Source: Polyangiaceae bacterium
GTDB taxonomy: Bacteria; Myxococcota_A; Polyangia; Polyangiales; Polyangiaceae
Assembly (NCBI GenBank): GCA_020846005.1
Contig: JADLEQ010000059.1
Span: 1 to 64,000, forward strand
Length of the DNA: 64,000 nucleotides
Reading direction: 5' to 3'
Part shown: piece after piece, positions 34,443-42,505 of the stretch
Layout: every line of letters starts with the position of its first letter
Position numbering within the stretch: position 1 is the first letter of the stretch
Translations under genes and position numbers: made by a program
The notes under the pieces: model-generated
Seen by the model: only the letters and a program-made list of their open reading frames with translations
Told to the model about the DNA's origin: nothing
The model's database searches: none

Positions 34443-35855
34443 TTACGAGGGCTTGGAGCTTCTCGGCGCGGTCTCCGGATCGACCACCGGCACCTGGCTC
34501 CGCGGGGCAGCCCCGTACTCGAGGAGCTTGTACTGCACCTTGCGCACGCTGATGCCCAGCACGTCGGCTGCGCGGCTCGTCGATCCGCCCTGGGCCTCAA
34601 GCGTCTTCAAGATCGCGTACTTCTCGATCTCGGCCATGGTCGCGCCGGGGATCTGCGGCGCGCCGGCGCCGCCGGTCGCCGAGAGGTTCGGCGGCAGGTG
34701 CGCCGCCTCGACCACCGCGCCCTCCGCCAGCACGACCGCGCGCTCCACCACGTTCTCGAGCTCCCGGACGTTCCCCGGCCACGGGTGCCGGACGAGCCGC
34801 TCGAGCGCCTCGTCCGAGAAGCTCGCCACCGCCTTGCCGTTCTCCTCCGCGAAGTGCCGCAGGAAATGCGCCGCGAGCAGCGGGATGTCCGACGCGCGCT
34901 CGCGGAGCGCCGGCATCCGCACCTCGATCACGTGCAGGCGGTAGTAGAGATCCTCGCGGAACTGGCCCCGCGCCACCAGCTCCCGCAGATCCCGGTGCGT
35001 GGCGGCGATCACCCGGACGTCGACCCGGATCGTCTGGTTGCCCCCGACTCGCTCGAACTCCCGCTCTTGCAGCACGCGGAGCAGCTTCACCTGCACCGAG
35101 GGCGCGATCTCCCCGATCTCGTCCAGGAAGAGCGTGCCGCCGTTCGCCAGCTCGAACCGCCCCTCGCGCCGCCGCTCCGCGCCGGTGTACGCGCCGCGTT
35201 CGTGCCCGAAGAGCTCGCTCTCGAGCAGGTTCTCCGCGAGCGCGGCGCAGTGGAGCTTCACGAACGGACCGCGCCCGCGCGGCGACCGCTGGTGGATCGC
35301 GGCCGCGACGAGCTCCTTGCCCGTCCCCGACTCGCCGGAGAGCAGCACCGTGGCGCGGCTCGGCGCGACCTGCACGATGCTCTTGAAGACCTGCTGCATC
35401 CCGGGAGAGGTCCCGATGATGTTGTCGAAGCGGTAGCGTTCCTCGACGCGACTCCGCAGCTCCTGGGTCTCGCGCCGGAGCCGGCGGCGCTCGAGCGCGC
35501 GCTCCAGCACGAGGAGGAGCTCGTCGGTGTTGAGCGGCTTCGTGAGGTACTCCGAGGCGCCCTGCCGCATCGCGGCGATCGCCGTCTCGACCGCGCCGAA
35601 CGCCGTCATCACGACCACCGGGATCTCGGTGTCCTGCGCCCGCACCTTGCCGAGGAGCTCGATCCCGTCCATCCCCGGCATCTTGAGGTCCGTCAGCACG
35701 AGGTCCGGCGCGAAATCGTCGAACTTGCCCAGCGCCTTGAAGCCGTCCGCGGCGGTCGCCACGTCGTAGCCCTCGAGCTCCAGGATCTCGGCGAGCGCGT
35801 TGCGCGCGTTCGCCTCGTCGTCGACCACCAGGACTCGGCCGCGCTTCGTCGCCAT
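34443..35855 (-). CDS. NtrC-family sigma-54-dependent response regulator
   Basis: The 470-residue protein has three parts. The receiver domain (residues 1-120) has phospho-acceptor Asp in [13 protein letters not shown] and Lys in YLTKPL. The AAA+ domain (about 145-375) has Walker A GESGTGKE, the sigma-54 contact loop as GAYTGA (a common variant of GAFTGA) and Walker [11 protein letters not shown]. The C-terminal Fis-type helix-turn-helix reads [22 protein letters not shown]. It activates sigma-54 promoters after phosphorylation. ATG 35855 fits a CATAAT box 9 nt upstream; ATG 35873 would lie upstream of that box. Two sigma-54-type promoters lie about 5 kb away at 40672 and 40882, and the nearest histidine kinase is at 38238-39737. 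Confidence 0.95.
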   Translation of the reverse strand: MATKRGRVLVVDDEANARNALAEILELEGYDVATAADGFKALGKFDDFAPDLVLTDLKMPGMDGIELLGKVRAQDTEIPVVVMTAFGAVETAIAAMRQGASEYLTKPLNTDELLLVLERALERRRLRRETQELRSRVEERYRFDNIIGTSPGMQQVFKSIVQVAPSRATVLLSGESGTGKELVAAAIHQRSPRGRGPFVKLHCAALAENLLESELFGHERGAYTGAERRREGRFELANGGTLFLDEIGEIAPSVQVKLLRVLQEREFERVGGNQTIRVDVRVIAATHRDLRELVARGQFREDLYYRLHVIEVRMPALRERASDIPLLAAHFLRHFAEENGKAVASFSDEALERLVRHPWPGNVRELENVVERAVVLAEGAVVEAAHLPPNLSATGGAGAPQIPGATMAEIEKYAILKTLEAQGGSTSRAADVLGISVRKVQYKLLEYGAAPRSQVPVVDPETAPRSSKPS

Positions 35856-35864
35856 GCGGGCCTC

Positions 35865-35870
35865 ATTATG
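35865..35870 (-). promoter_or_regulatory. -10 box for the NtrC-family regulator, leaderless type
   Basis: On the minus strand CATAAT, near-consensus TATAAT, ends 9 nt before the ATG at 35855. This argues against the upstream ATG at 35873. Confidence 0.4.
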
Positions 35871-36035
35871 CATCAGGCGTGCCTCCGGGAGAATTTGCGC
35901 GCCCGCGCACCCGATGCGCCGCCGGGAATTCACGCCCACGCGAGGCTTGCGGGGGAGACGGACGCCGGCGCAATCCCGGCGCCGGTCAGGCAAGGCGCGG
36001 GCCGGCGCGCCGCCCGGCGGCCACGCGGCCGCGGC

Positions 36036-38132
36036 TCACTGAGCGCAGCGCACGCCGACCGAGAAGTTGTCGAATCGCGCCGTCGTCACCGAGTCGCAGA
36101 GGCCGGTGCAGCCGCCCTGGAGGTACGGCCCGGCGTAGTCGAGCGGCAGGTTGACCCACGTCGAGTCGTTGCCGGTGCCGGTGAACGAGTACGTCCCGGT
36201 GGCAGGATCGCTGAAGCTGCTCGTGCCGTCGCTCCTGGACTCGAGCCGCCACTGGTGCGTGACGGCGTTGTAGGTCACCCGCACGCTGAAGTACCGGGTC
36301 ACCGTGTTGCTGCCCGACGCTACGATGTTCGTCAGCGTCCCGTTGCGCAGGCCGCTCTCGAAGCGCACGAGGCGGACGGCGCCTGAGCTCCCGCCCAGGA
36401 CGACCGCGTAGCCCTTGCCGGTCGCGCTGGGCGAGCAGGTGCTGGCCGAGGCGGCGGCGCCGTTTGGCAGATCCATGGCCAGGATCCACGCCAGGCCGAC
36501 GGTGCCGTAGTTTTGGCTCGAGGACGAGCTGCAGCTGAAGCCGCCGCTGGTCGTGTCCGGGTCGTCGCGGCGCATGTTGAAGCTCCACACGACCTCCTCG
36601 CCGGCGTTCGCCGCCAGCGTCGAGTCGTACACGCCGGTGTCGTAGTGCGCGCCCGCGCCGCCCGCCTTCACGTACGCGAAGCCCTGCCCGTGGCCGGTCG
36701 ACGTGCTCGGTTGGTTGGTGATCTCGAGCCGCCCGCCGCTGTAGCGCACGGCGTAGTACGAGGAAGTGTACACGCTCCACGGCCCGCCGCCGAGCAGCGC
36801 GCCGGAGCCGGTCGTCCACGAGGTCGAGCTCGGGCTCGAGAAGTCCGCCGAGAAGGCCGAGACGAGCGTCGGGGAGCAGGCGACGCACGTCCCGCCTGAG
36901 CAGCTCCCGCCAGCGCAGGGAGTGTCCGTGTAGTTCGCGAACGTGCACGTCCCGCCGGTGCACGTGCCCGGCGCCGCGTAGGTTCGGACGGTCGTGGCGT
37001 TGGCGCAGCTCGGGGGCGGCGCTGTGGCGCAGCTCACGCCGCTGCACGGGTCGGGGATGCACGCGCCAGCGCTGCAGGCGTAGCTGCAGGCCGTGTCGCT
37101 CGACGGGAACGTGCAGGAGCCGGCCGCGCAGGTGCCGGGCGCGGCGAACGTGCGGAGCCTGGTGGCGTCGACGCAGACCGAGGCCGGCGCCGCCGTGCAG
37201 CTCACGCCCGCGCACGGATCGGTGACGCAGGCTCCCGCGCTGCACCCGAGCGGGCACGTCGAGTCCTGCCAGGTGTACGTGCAGGCGCCCCCCGAGCACG
37301 ACCCGGGGGACAGGAACGTCCGCAGGTTGACCCCGTCGAGGCAGGTGGCCGCCGGCGGGGCGCTGCAGGCGACCCCCGCGCACGGGTCACCGCTGCAGAC
37401 GCCGCTCGCGCAGCCGAACCCGCAGGTCGTGTCGCTCGGGGTGTACGTGCAGCCGCCGCCGCTGCACACCCCACCGCCGAAGGTCCGCCGTGTCGAGGCG
37501 TCGACGCAATACGAAGCCGGCGGCGTGGTGCAGGAGACCCCGAGGCACGGATCTCCGTTGCAGGTACCGCCCGCGCAGCCGTTGGGGCACGCGGTGTCCT
37601 GGGACGAATAGGAGCACGTCCCGCTCAGGCACGTCCCCGGGGAGGTCCAGCTCCGCCGAGTCGACGCGTCCGCGCAGGTTGCGGCCGGCGGCGAGGTGCA
37701 GCTCACGCCCGCGCACGGATCCCCCACGCACCCACCGCTCGCGCACCCGTTCGGACACGTCACGTCACTGGGCGTGTAGATGCACGCGCCGCCGCTGCAG
37801 CTCCCCGGGCTCGCCCAGGAGCGCAGCGTCGTGGCGTCCACGCACGCCGGCCCCGGCGCGGACCCGCACGTTACCCCGGCGCACGCGTCCCCACCCCCGC
37901 TCCCCCCCGCGCTCCCTCCTGCCCCCGCGCTCCCTCCCGCTCCCGCGCTCCCTCCCGCGCCCGCGCCCCCGCCCGCGCCCGCCCCCGCCCCCGCGCTCGC
38001 CCCCGCCCCCGCGCTCGCCCCCGCCCCCGCGCTCGCCCCCGCCCCCGCGCTCCCGCCGACCCGCAACACCTCCTCGCTCTGCGCACACGCCGCGCTGACC
38101 AGACCGGCGCTCAGCAGGAACATTCGTCGCAT
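36036..38132 (-). CDS. Large Cys-rich repeat lipoprotein with a C-terminal beta-sandwich-like domain
   Basis: The 698-residue protein starts at ATG 38132 with a lipoprotein signal (LLSAGLVSAAC). A Gly/Ala/Ser linker follows to about residue 80, then six repeats of about 56 residues (about 82-415). Each has roughly eight Cys in a fixed order: DPCxGVxC, a central C, PGxC, GxC, then CxxGC and GxC. The C-terminal about 270 residues (FSADFSSPSSTSW; GGRLEITNQPSTS; YFSVRVTYNAVTHQWRLES; ARFDNFSVGVRC) look like a jelly-roll/lectin-type sandwich. Likely a rigid, disulfide-braced stalk holding a binding domain on the cell surface. It lies between the NtrC-type regulator and the globin-coupled kinase, though a link is not evident. 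Confidence 0.8.
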   Translation of the reverse strand: MRRMFLLSAGLVSAACAQSEEVLRVGGSAGAGASAGAGASAGAGASAGAGAGAGGGAGAGGSAGAGGSAGAGGSAGGSGGGDACAGVTCGSAPGPACVDATTLRSWASPGSCSGGACIYTPSDVTCPNGCASGGCVGDPCAGVSCTSPPAATCADASTRRSWTSPGTCLSGTCSYSSQDTACPNGCAGGTCNGDPCLGVSCTTPPASYCVDASTRRTFGGGVCSGGGCTYTPSDTTCGFGCASGVCSGDPCAGVACSAPPAATCLDGVNLRTFLSPGSCSGGACTYTWQDSTCPLGCSAGACVTDPCAGVSCTAAPASVCVDATRLRTFAAPGTCAAGSCTFPSSDTACSYACSAGACIPDPCSGVSCATAPPPSCANATTVRTYAAPGTCTGGTCTFANYTDTPCAGGSCSGGTCVACSPTLVSAFSADFSSPSSTSWTTGSGALLGGGPWSVYTSSYYAVRYSGGRLEITNQPSTSTGHGQGFAYVKAGGAGAHYDTGVYDSTLAANAGEEVVWSFNMRRDDPDTTSGGFSCSSSSSQNYGTVGLAWILAMDLPNGAAASASTCSPSATGKGYAVVLGGSSGAVRLVRFESGLRNGTLTNIVASGSNTVTRYFSVRVTYNAVTHQWRLESRSDGTSSFSDPATGTYSFTGTGNDSTWVNLPLDYAGPYLQGGCTGLCDSVTTARFDNFSVGVRCAQ
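36885..37890 (-). repeat. Six diverged ~56-residue Cys-rich coding repeats
   Basis: The repeats are internal to the lipoprotein gene. Each starts with Asp-Pro/Ala-Cys-x-Gly-Val-x-Cys and includes an Asp-Ala-x-x-Arg block, a PGxC and a CxxGC. They have diverged at DNA level, unlike the perfect repeats at the window start, so they are old. Boundaries are approximate. Confidence 0.75.
37975..38055. repeat. Low-complexity tandem repeat encoding a Gly/Ala/Ser linker
   Basis: Repeated 18-base units of the type gcccccgcccccgcgctc encode Gly-Ala-Ser-Ala-Gly-Ala on the minus strand, within the linker just after the lipidated Cys of the repeat lipoprotein. The repeat is nearly pure G+C and likely to be length-variable. 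Confidence 0.75.
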
Positions 38133-38237
38133 CGCAGCCTCGGGGGAACGCGGGGACCGGCGCGACCCAGCGGTTCGCGCCGGCCAGCCGACCCGGATGC
38201 CTAGCACGGGGTGCCAGCTCGCCCCAGCCGCGCGCGG

Positions 38238-39737
38238 TCAGCCGGACGTGCCGGCCTGCTCCGCCCCCGCAGGCGGCCGATCCGTCGAGGCGGGGAGCAC
38301 GACTGTGAAGCACGTCCGCCCCGGCCTCGAGCTCGCGCCGACGCTCCCGCCGTGCTCGCTGACGATGCGGTGGACGAGCGCGAGCCCGAGCCCGGTGCCA
38401 GCGGGCTTGGTGGTGTAGAAGGCGTCGAACACGGGCGCGTCCTCCGCGAAGCCGACGCCCGTGTCCTCGACCTCCAGGTGGACGTTGCCGTCCGCGTCCG
38501 GGCCGGCAGACCGCAGCGTCAGGATGCCGCCCTCCGGCATCGCCTCGATCCCGTTGTGCGCGAGCGCGACCAGCACCTGGACCAGGCGCCCCGGCTCGGC
38601 GTCCACCGTCCCCGCGTCGCCGAGCCGCTCCACGCGCACCTCGACGCCGGCCGCCGCCGCCGCCGGGCGGATCGCCTGGACGGCAAGATCGAGCGCCTCG
38701 CCGACGGCGACCCGAGCGAGCGCCAGCGGGCGCGGCTGCGCGAACGCGAGGAAGTCCCTGACGAGGGCGTCGATGCGCTCGAGCTCCGCGGCCACGCGGT
38801 CGACCGTCGGCAGCAGCGCCGCAGGCTCGGGGTCGCCCCGGTTCAACTTGCGGCGCAGCACCTGGAGCTGGAGCGACGCGGAGTTCAGCGGGTTCCGCAC
38901 CTCGTGCGCGAGGCCGGCCGCGAGCGTCCCGACCGCGGCGAGCCGCTCCGCGCGAGAGCTCCTGCGCTGCAGCGCCTTCTCCTCCGTGACATCGACCCCG
39001 ATCGCGTACGTGACCCCATCGGGACCGGGCGGGCCGCACTCCCAGCGGACGATCCGGTGCCCGCCCCCGGCGACCGGGAGCGCGCGATCCCCCTGGCAGC
39101 GGATCAGATCACGGCCCGGCTGGCCCACCATCTCCTCCCGCGAGCGGCCCGTGACGCGCTCGAGCAGGCCGTTCCACAGGGTGATGTGGCCGCCCGCGTC
39201 GAGCGCCAGCACGAACGCGGGGACGAACTCTGCGACCTCGCGCCGCTCGGAGTCGCGGATGCGGGCGAGCAGGTGCTCGCGGTAGCTATCCATCAACACG
39301 GCGAGCGACGCGTCCAGGATCTGGTGCACGGCGGCGAGCGTCGCGGCCCGACGCTCGGGGGCGACCCGGGCGTCGACCAGCGACACCAGGCCCGCGCGCA
39401 GGCGGCTCACCGCGGCGGGGAGAAGCTCCTGGGGGAGCCCCACGCGCACGTGCGTGTCGCCGGTGCGCGCGTAGGACCGCGCCCACGCGGAGTCTTGCGG
39501 CCCGAGGAGCAGGGAGTCGAGCCAGCGCGCGAGCGCCCCGTGCATCCGCGTGAGCTGCGCTTCCCCGCCCGTCACGACCGCGCGCGCCGGATCGTGCGCG
39601 AGGACGGTCGCCTGGAAGTCGTCCACGAGCTCGCCGAGCGCGTCGCCCGCGACGGCGTGCAGCTCGCGCAGGCGCTCGGACGCGCTCGCATCGAACCCGA
39701 CGTACGCGAGCAGGGCCGCGAAGCGCCGGTCGTCCAT
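38238..39737 (-). CDS. Globin-coupled sensor histidine kinase
   Basis: The 499-residue protein starts at ATG 39737. Residues 1-160 look like a protoglobin sensor domain: FAALLAYVGFDASASERLRELH, then YARTGDTHVRVGLPQELLPAAV, where His of the HVRVGLP motif is the expected proximal heme ligand. A PAS-like domain follows (about 175-280, AFVLALDAGGHITLWNG). HisKA has the H-box LAAGLAHEVRNPLNSASL; the ATPase part has HNGIEAMPEGG, VEDTGVGFAED and GTGLGLALVHRI. A soluble kinase responding to O2, NO or CO through heme is expected. It is the last gene of an apparent CBS-USP-kinase operon (4 nt after the USP stop) and may phosphorylate the NtrC-type regulator at 34443. Confidence 0.88.
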   Translation of the reverse strand: MDDRRFAALLAYVGFDASASERLRELHAVAGDALGELVDDFQATVLAHDPARAVVTGGEAQLTRMHGALARWLDSLLLGPQDSAWARSYARTGDTHVRVGLPQELLPAAVSRLRAGLVSLVDARVAPERRAATLAAVHQILDASLAVLMDSYREHLLARIRDSERREVAEFVPAFVLALDAGGHITLWNGLLERVTGRSREEMVGQPGRDLIRCQGDRALPVAGGGHRIVRWECGPPGPDGVTYAIGVDVTEEKALQRRSSRAERLAAVGTLAAGLAHEVRNPLNSASLQLQVLRRKLNRGDPEPAALLPTVDRVAAELERIDALVRDFLAFAQPRPLALARVAVGEALDLAVQAIRPAAAAAGVEVRVERLGDAGTVDAEPGRLVQVLVALAHNGIEAMPEGGILTLRSAGPDADGNVHLEVEDTGVGFAEDAPVFDAFYTTKPAGTGLGLALVHRIVSEHGGSVGASSRPGRTCFTVVLPASTDRPPAGAEQAGTSG

Positions 39738-39741
39738 CGGC

Positions 39742-40206
39742 TCAGCCGCCGCCCTCGGCCCGGATGATGAGGACCGGCGTGCGGCTGGCGCGCACGATCT
39801 TCTCCGCGACGCTGCCCAGGAACAGCCGCGCGAGGCCGGTGCGACCGTGCGTCCCGACGACGACGAGTCCATATCCCCCTTCCTCCGCGAGTCGGACCAC
39901 CGTCTCGGACGGGTCGCCCTGCTCGGCCCGCCCGTGGTGGAGCTTCAGGCCGGCGCCCTCCGCCTCCTTCAGCAGGTTGCCGATCGCGAGGTCGGCGCGC
40001 GCGCGTGTGTGTGCCAGCAGCGTCTCCGTGTCCGTCCCGGCAGACGCCACGACGAGATCCGGCGCGACGAACGCCGGCATCTCCCACACGTGCACGACGT
40101 CGACCGTCGCGCCGAGCTTGCTGCCGAGCTCACACGCGGCGCGGAGCGCGAGCTGCGAACACTCCGAGAAGTCGGTCGCGACGAGGATGGATTCAATCTG
40201 CTTCAT
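39742..40206 (-). CDS. Universal stress protein (UspA family)
   Basis: The 154-residue protein starts at ATG 40206 with a GGAG before it. N-terminal SILVATDFSECSQLAL and C-terminal VVVGTHGRTGLARLFLGSVAEKIVR contain the ATP-binding G-x2-G-x9-G(S/T) motif of nucleotide-binding USPs. It probably dimerises and responds to stress or energy limitation. It is encoded 31 nt after the CBS gene and 4 nt before the kinase gene. Confidence 0.92.
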   Translation of the reverse strand: MKQIESILVATDFSECSQLALRAACELGSKLGATVDVVHVWEMPAFVAPDLVVASAGTDTETLLAHTRARADLAIGNLLKEAEGAGLKLHHGRAEQGDPSETVVRLAEEGGYGLVVVGTHGRTGLARLFLGSVAEKIVRASRTPVLIIRAEGGG

Positions 40207-40237
40207 CTGGTGGCTCCTGGTCCGGGGGGAGGTGCGC

Positions 40238-40660
40238 TCACGCGGCCGGGGCGCCCTCGCGGGCGGGGGCGAGAGCATCGGCGAGAGCGGCGAGCGCGTC
40301 CACCGTCGTGAACACGCCGACCACGCGCGCGCCCTGCGCGACGATGGCCGAGCCGAGCTTCCGATCGCGCATGGTCGCGATCACCACGCCGAGCGGCACG
40401 TCGGGCGCGACGACGTACGGATCCGGCGTCATCGCGTCGTCCACCGTGACGCGCCGCTTGTCGACGCCCGGCAGCGTCTCGACGAGCGCCAGATCCCGCT
40501 CCGTGAGCACCCCGACGAGGCGACCCCCGTGCAGCACCGGCAGGTGCCGGATCCCGTAGAGGCGCATCATCTCGTGGGCCACGGTGAGCGGCTGCTCGGT
40601 GCCGATCGAGTGGGGCGACTCCGACATGTAGGCGGAGATGGTGGTTTGGGCGGACAGCAT
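40238..40660 (-). CDS. Two-CBS-domain protein
   Basis: The 140-residue protein has two CBS motifs: about 8-65 (MSESPHSIGTEQPLTVAHEMM; GIRHLPVLHGGRLVGVLTERDL) and about 75-130 (VDDAMTPDPYVVAPDVPLGVVI; SAIVAQGARVVGVFTTVDAL). CBS pairs bind adenine nucleotides and sense energy charge. ATG 40660 lies 13 nt after the -12 element of a sigma-54-type promoter, so the transcript would have almost no leader; ATG 40627 is an alternative giving a 34-nt leader. First gene of the CBS-USP-kinase unit. Confidence 0.88.
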   Translation of the reverse strand: MLSAQTTISAYMSESPHSIGTEQPLTVAHEMMRLYGIRHLPVLHGGRLVGVLTERDLALVETLPGVDKRRVTVDDAMTPDPYVVAPDVPLGVVIATMRDRKLGSAIVAQGARVVGVFTTVDALAALADALAPAREGAPAA

Positions 40661-40671
40661 GCCCACCCTCA

Positions 40672-40687
40672 CGCAAGGGACGTACCA
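40672..40687 (-). promoter_or_regulatory. Sigma-54-type promoter for the CBS-USP-kinase operon
   Basis: On the minus strand TGGTACG, four bases, TTGCG matches the -24/-12 consensus TGGCACG-N4-TTGCW at nearly every position, with correct spacing of GG and GC. The -12 C is at 40673; the CBS start codon begins 13 nt further on. Confidence 0.65.
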
Positions 40688-40744
40688 GGTCGACACGGCG
40701 CGCGCTCCGCCGCCGAGCGGGCCCGAACGCGCAGAATCCGCGCT

Positions 40745-40756
40745 CGACCTGGGTCG
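40745..40756. promoter_or_regulatory. Palindrome, candidate enhancer-binding site
   Basis: CGACC-TG-GGTCG is an inverted repeat about 60 bp from the minus-strand and 126 bp from the plus-strand sigma-54 promoter, within the usual range for an NtrC-type activator. Binding is inference. Confidence 0.3.
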
Positions 40757-40881
40757 GCCGCGCACCGCGGGCGGGGACCCGAGCGCGCCTCGGCGCGGCC
40801 CGGGGCGCGCGCCCGTGGCCCCGCGCCCGTGCGACGGACGCCCGCCTCGAAGTCGTGGCGATCCGTTCACACGGCCGCCGC

Positions 40882-40897
40882 TGGCACGGGTCTTGGA
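40882..40897 (+). promoter_or_regulatory. Sigma-54-type promoter for the USP-PNPOx-AAA-PfkA operon
   Basis: TGGCACG, four bases, TTGGA: the -24 half is a perfect match; the -12 half has GG in place of GC. The -12 position (40896) is 13 nt before the USP ATG at 40909, the same spacing as in the opposite promoter. Confidence 0.5.
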
Positions 40898-40908
40898 TGA
40901 GGGGCGGC

Positions 40909-41400
40909 ATGTCGCTCTTCCAACGCATCCTCGTGCCCGTGGCGTTCGACGCGAGCACGCCGGCGGCGATCGAGCTGGCGTGTCGCCTCGCGACCGAGCT
41001 CGGCGCCACCGTAGACCTCCTGCACGTGATCGACGTCCCCGAGAGCGCTCGCGCCGACCTCGAGAGCTGGGCCGCGGTGACCGCGTCGCGGGCGTACGCG
41101 AGCGACTATCGCGGTGAGGTCGAGGCCCGCTTGCGGCGTCTCGCCGACGATCTCGCGCCGCGGCTGCCGCGCCCCGCCGCCACGCACGTGCTGGTCGGGG
41201 ACCCGGCGGCCACCATCGTCCACCACGCCCGCGAGCGTCGGCACGACCTCGTGGTGATGGGGGCGCACGGCCGCACGGGCGTGGCGCGCGTCTTCCTCGG
41301 CAGCGTGGCCGAGCGGGTGACCCGCCGCGCGCCCTGCGCCGTGCTCACCGTGCGCGGGGCGGGCGCCGAGGCGGACGCCGGCAGCGAGGCCGCGGCGTGA
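40909..41400 (+). CDS. Universal stress protein (UspA family), second copy
   Basis: The 163-residue protein has RILVPVAFDASTPAAIELA at the N-terminus and VVMGAHGRTGVARVFLGSVAERV with the ATP-binding glycines near the C-terminus. ATG 40909 is chosen from the conserved start and promoter distance; ATG 40897 overlaps the -12 element. It is transcribed divergently from the other USP. Its stop overlaps the next start (GTGA). Confidence 0.92.
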   Translation: MSLFQRILVPVAFDASTPAAIELACRLATELGATVDLLHVIDVPESARADLESWAAVTASRAYASDYRGEVEARLRRLADDLAPRLPRPAATHVLVGDPAATIVHHARERRHDLVVMGAHGRTGVARVFLGSVAERVTRRAPCAVLTVRGAGAEADAGSEAAA

Positions 41401-41861
41401 TCACGCTGGCAGCGCCCGAGGCTGCCGAGCGGCTCCTCCGCGCGCAGCTCGTCGGGCGGATCGGCTGCCACGTGCTCGGCAGGACTCACGTCGCGCTGGT
41501 CCCGTACCTGTACGAGCAGGGCGCGATCCTCCTCTGCGTCGAGCCGGGGCTCGAGCTCCGCATGATGCGACTGAACCCTTCGGTGTGTTTCGAGGTCGAC
41601 GACACCGACACGCTCCCGTGGGCGAGCCTCGCCGTGAGCGCGGAGTTCCGCGAGCTCGCCGGCGCGGAGGCCGAGGACGCCCGCGCCCGCCTCTTCGCGG
41701 AGCTCGGCCGGAGGGTCGAGGAGCGCCACGGCGCCGACTCCGCGCGCGACCACGCGCCGCGCTGGGCGAGGGGGGTCGTCGCCCGGCTCGAGATCGTGCA
41801 ACGTAGGGGGTCGAGCGTCCGGCCGGCGGGCGCTCCAGCCCGCCACGCGAGCGCCGCATGA
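41397..41861 (+). CDS. Pyridoxamine 5'-phosphate oxidase-like flavin-binding protein
   Basis: The 154-residue protein has the split-barrel pattern of the PNPOx-like family: AAERLLRAQLVGRIGCHV, VPYLYEQGAILLCVEPGLELRMMRLNPSVCFEVDD (quoted in part as ILLCVEPG and NPSVCFEVDD), and a C-terminal WARGVVARLEIV. Such proteins bind FMN or F420 and occur in stress regulons with USPs. Biochemical substrate unknown. GTG 41397 overlaps the USP stop; the next gene starts inside its stop. Confidence 0.75.
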   Translation: MITLAAPEAAERLLRAQLVGRIGCHVLGRTHVALVPYLYEQGAILLCVEPGLELRMMRLNPSVCFEVDDTDTLPWASLAVSAEFRELAGAEAEDARARLFAELGRRVEERHGADSARDHAPRWARGVVARLEIVQRRGSSVRPAGAPARHASAA

Positions 41862-42505
41862 TGCCCGCCGCGCGGCCTCCCGAGGAGCGAGAGATGAGCC
41901 CACCGACCAGCGCCATGCCTGTCCAGAAGCGATGCCGTATCGTGGTGACTGGGGGGCCCGGCGGCGGCAAGACCACTGCCGCCGATCTCTTCCGCCGGGA
42001 GCTCGGCGAGCGGATCGTCGTCGTGCCGGAGGCAGCGACCCTGCTCTTCGCCGGCGGCTTCCCCCGCTGCAAGGAGGCGGACGCGGAGCGGTTCGCGCAG
42101 GCCGCGATCCACCACGTACAGAAGAACCTGGAGGACGTGCAGTCTGCGCGGTACCCGGGCCGCGTGCTGCTGTGCGACCGCGGCACGCTGGACGGCGCCG
42201 CCTACTGGCCCGGCGCGCCCGACGACTACTTTCGCCACATGGGCACGACCTTCGATGCGGAGCTCGCGCGGTACGACGCGGTGGTGTTCTTCGAGACGGC
42301 CGCCGCGGGGGACATCTCGATCGAGGGCGGCAACCCCGTGCGGAACGAGTCGCAGGAGGAGGCCCGCGCGCTCGACCGTACGCTGCGGGAGCTCTGGTCG
42401 AGGCACCCGCGGTTCACGCTGGTGCCGCACTCCGCGTCGTTCCTCGCCAAGCTGACGTTCGGCCTGGCCGCCATCCGCGCGGTCGTCGACGGCCACTTCC
42501 GATGA
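41858..42505 (+). CDS. AAA/P-loop ATPase
   Basis: The product has up to 215 residues. Walker A GGPGGGKTTAADL follows RIVVTG; VLLCDRGTLDGAAYWPG is a Walker B-like DRG motif as in AAA_28 / TTD14-type P-loop proteins; VPHSASFLAKL ends the fold. These resemble kinase-like NTPases of unknown substrate. ATG 41858 overlaps the upstream stop (ATGA); ATG 41894 or 41915 would remove a Pro-rich N-terminal stretch and may be the true start. It overlaps pfkA by 4 nt. Confidence 0.78.
   Translation: MMPAARPPEEREMSPPTSAMPVQKRCRIVVTGGPGGGKTTAADLFRRELGERIVVVPEAATLLFAGGFPRCKEADAERFAQAAIHHVQKNLEDVQSARYPGRVLLCDRGTLDGAAYWPGAPDDYFRHMGTTFDAELARYDAVVFFETAAAGDISIEGGNPVRNESQEEARALDRTLRELWSRHPRFTLVPHSASFLAKLTFGLAAIRAVVDGHFR

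Larger units (their letters stand above)
40661..40908. other. 248-bp divergent regulatory region with two sigma-54-type promoters
   Basis: The region separates the CBS-USP-kinase operon (minus) from the USP-PNPOx-AAA-PfkA operon (plus). It has no ORF. It contains -24/-12 elements at both ends and inverted repeats between them (CGCTC/GAGCG at 40703-40719; CGACC/GGTCG at 40745-40756), suitable places for an enhancer-binding protein. Confidence 0.65.
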
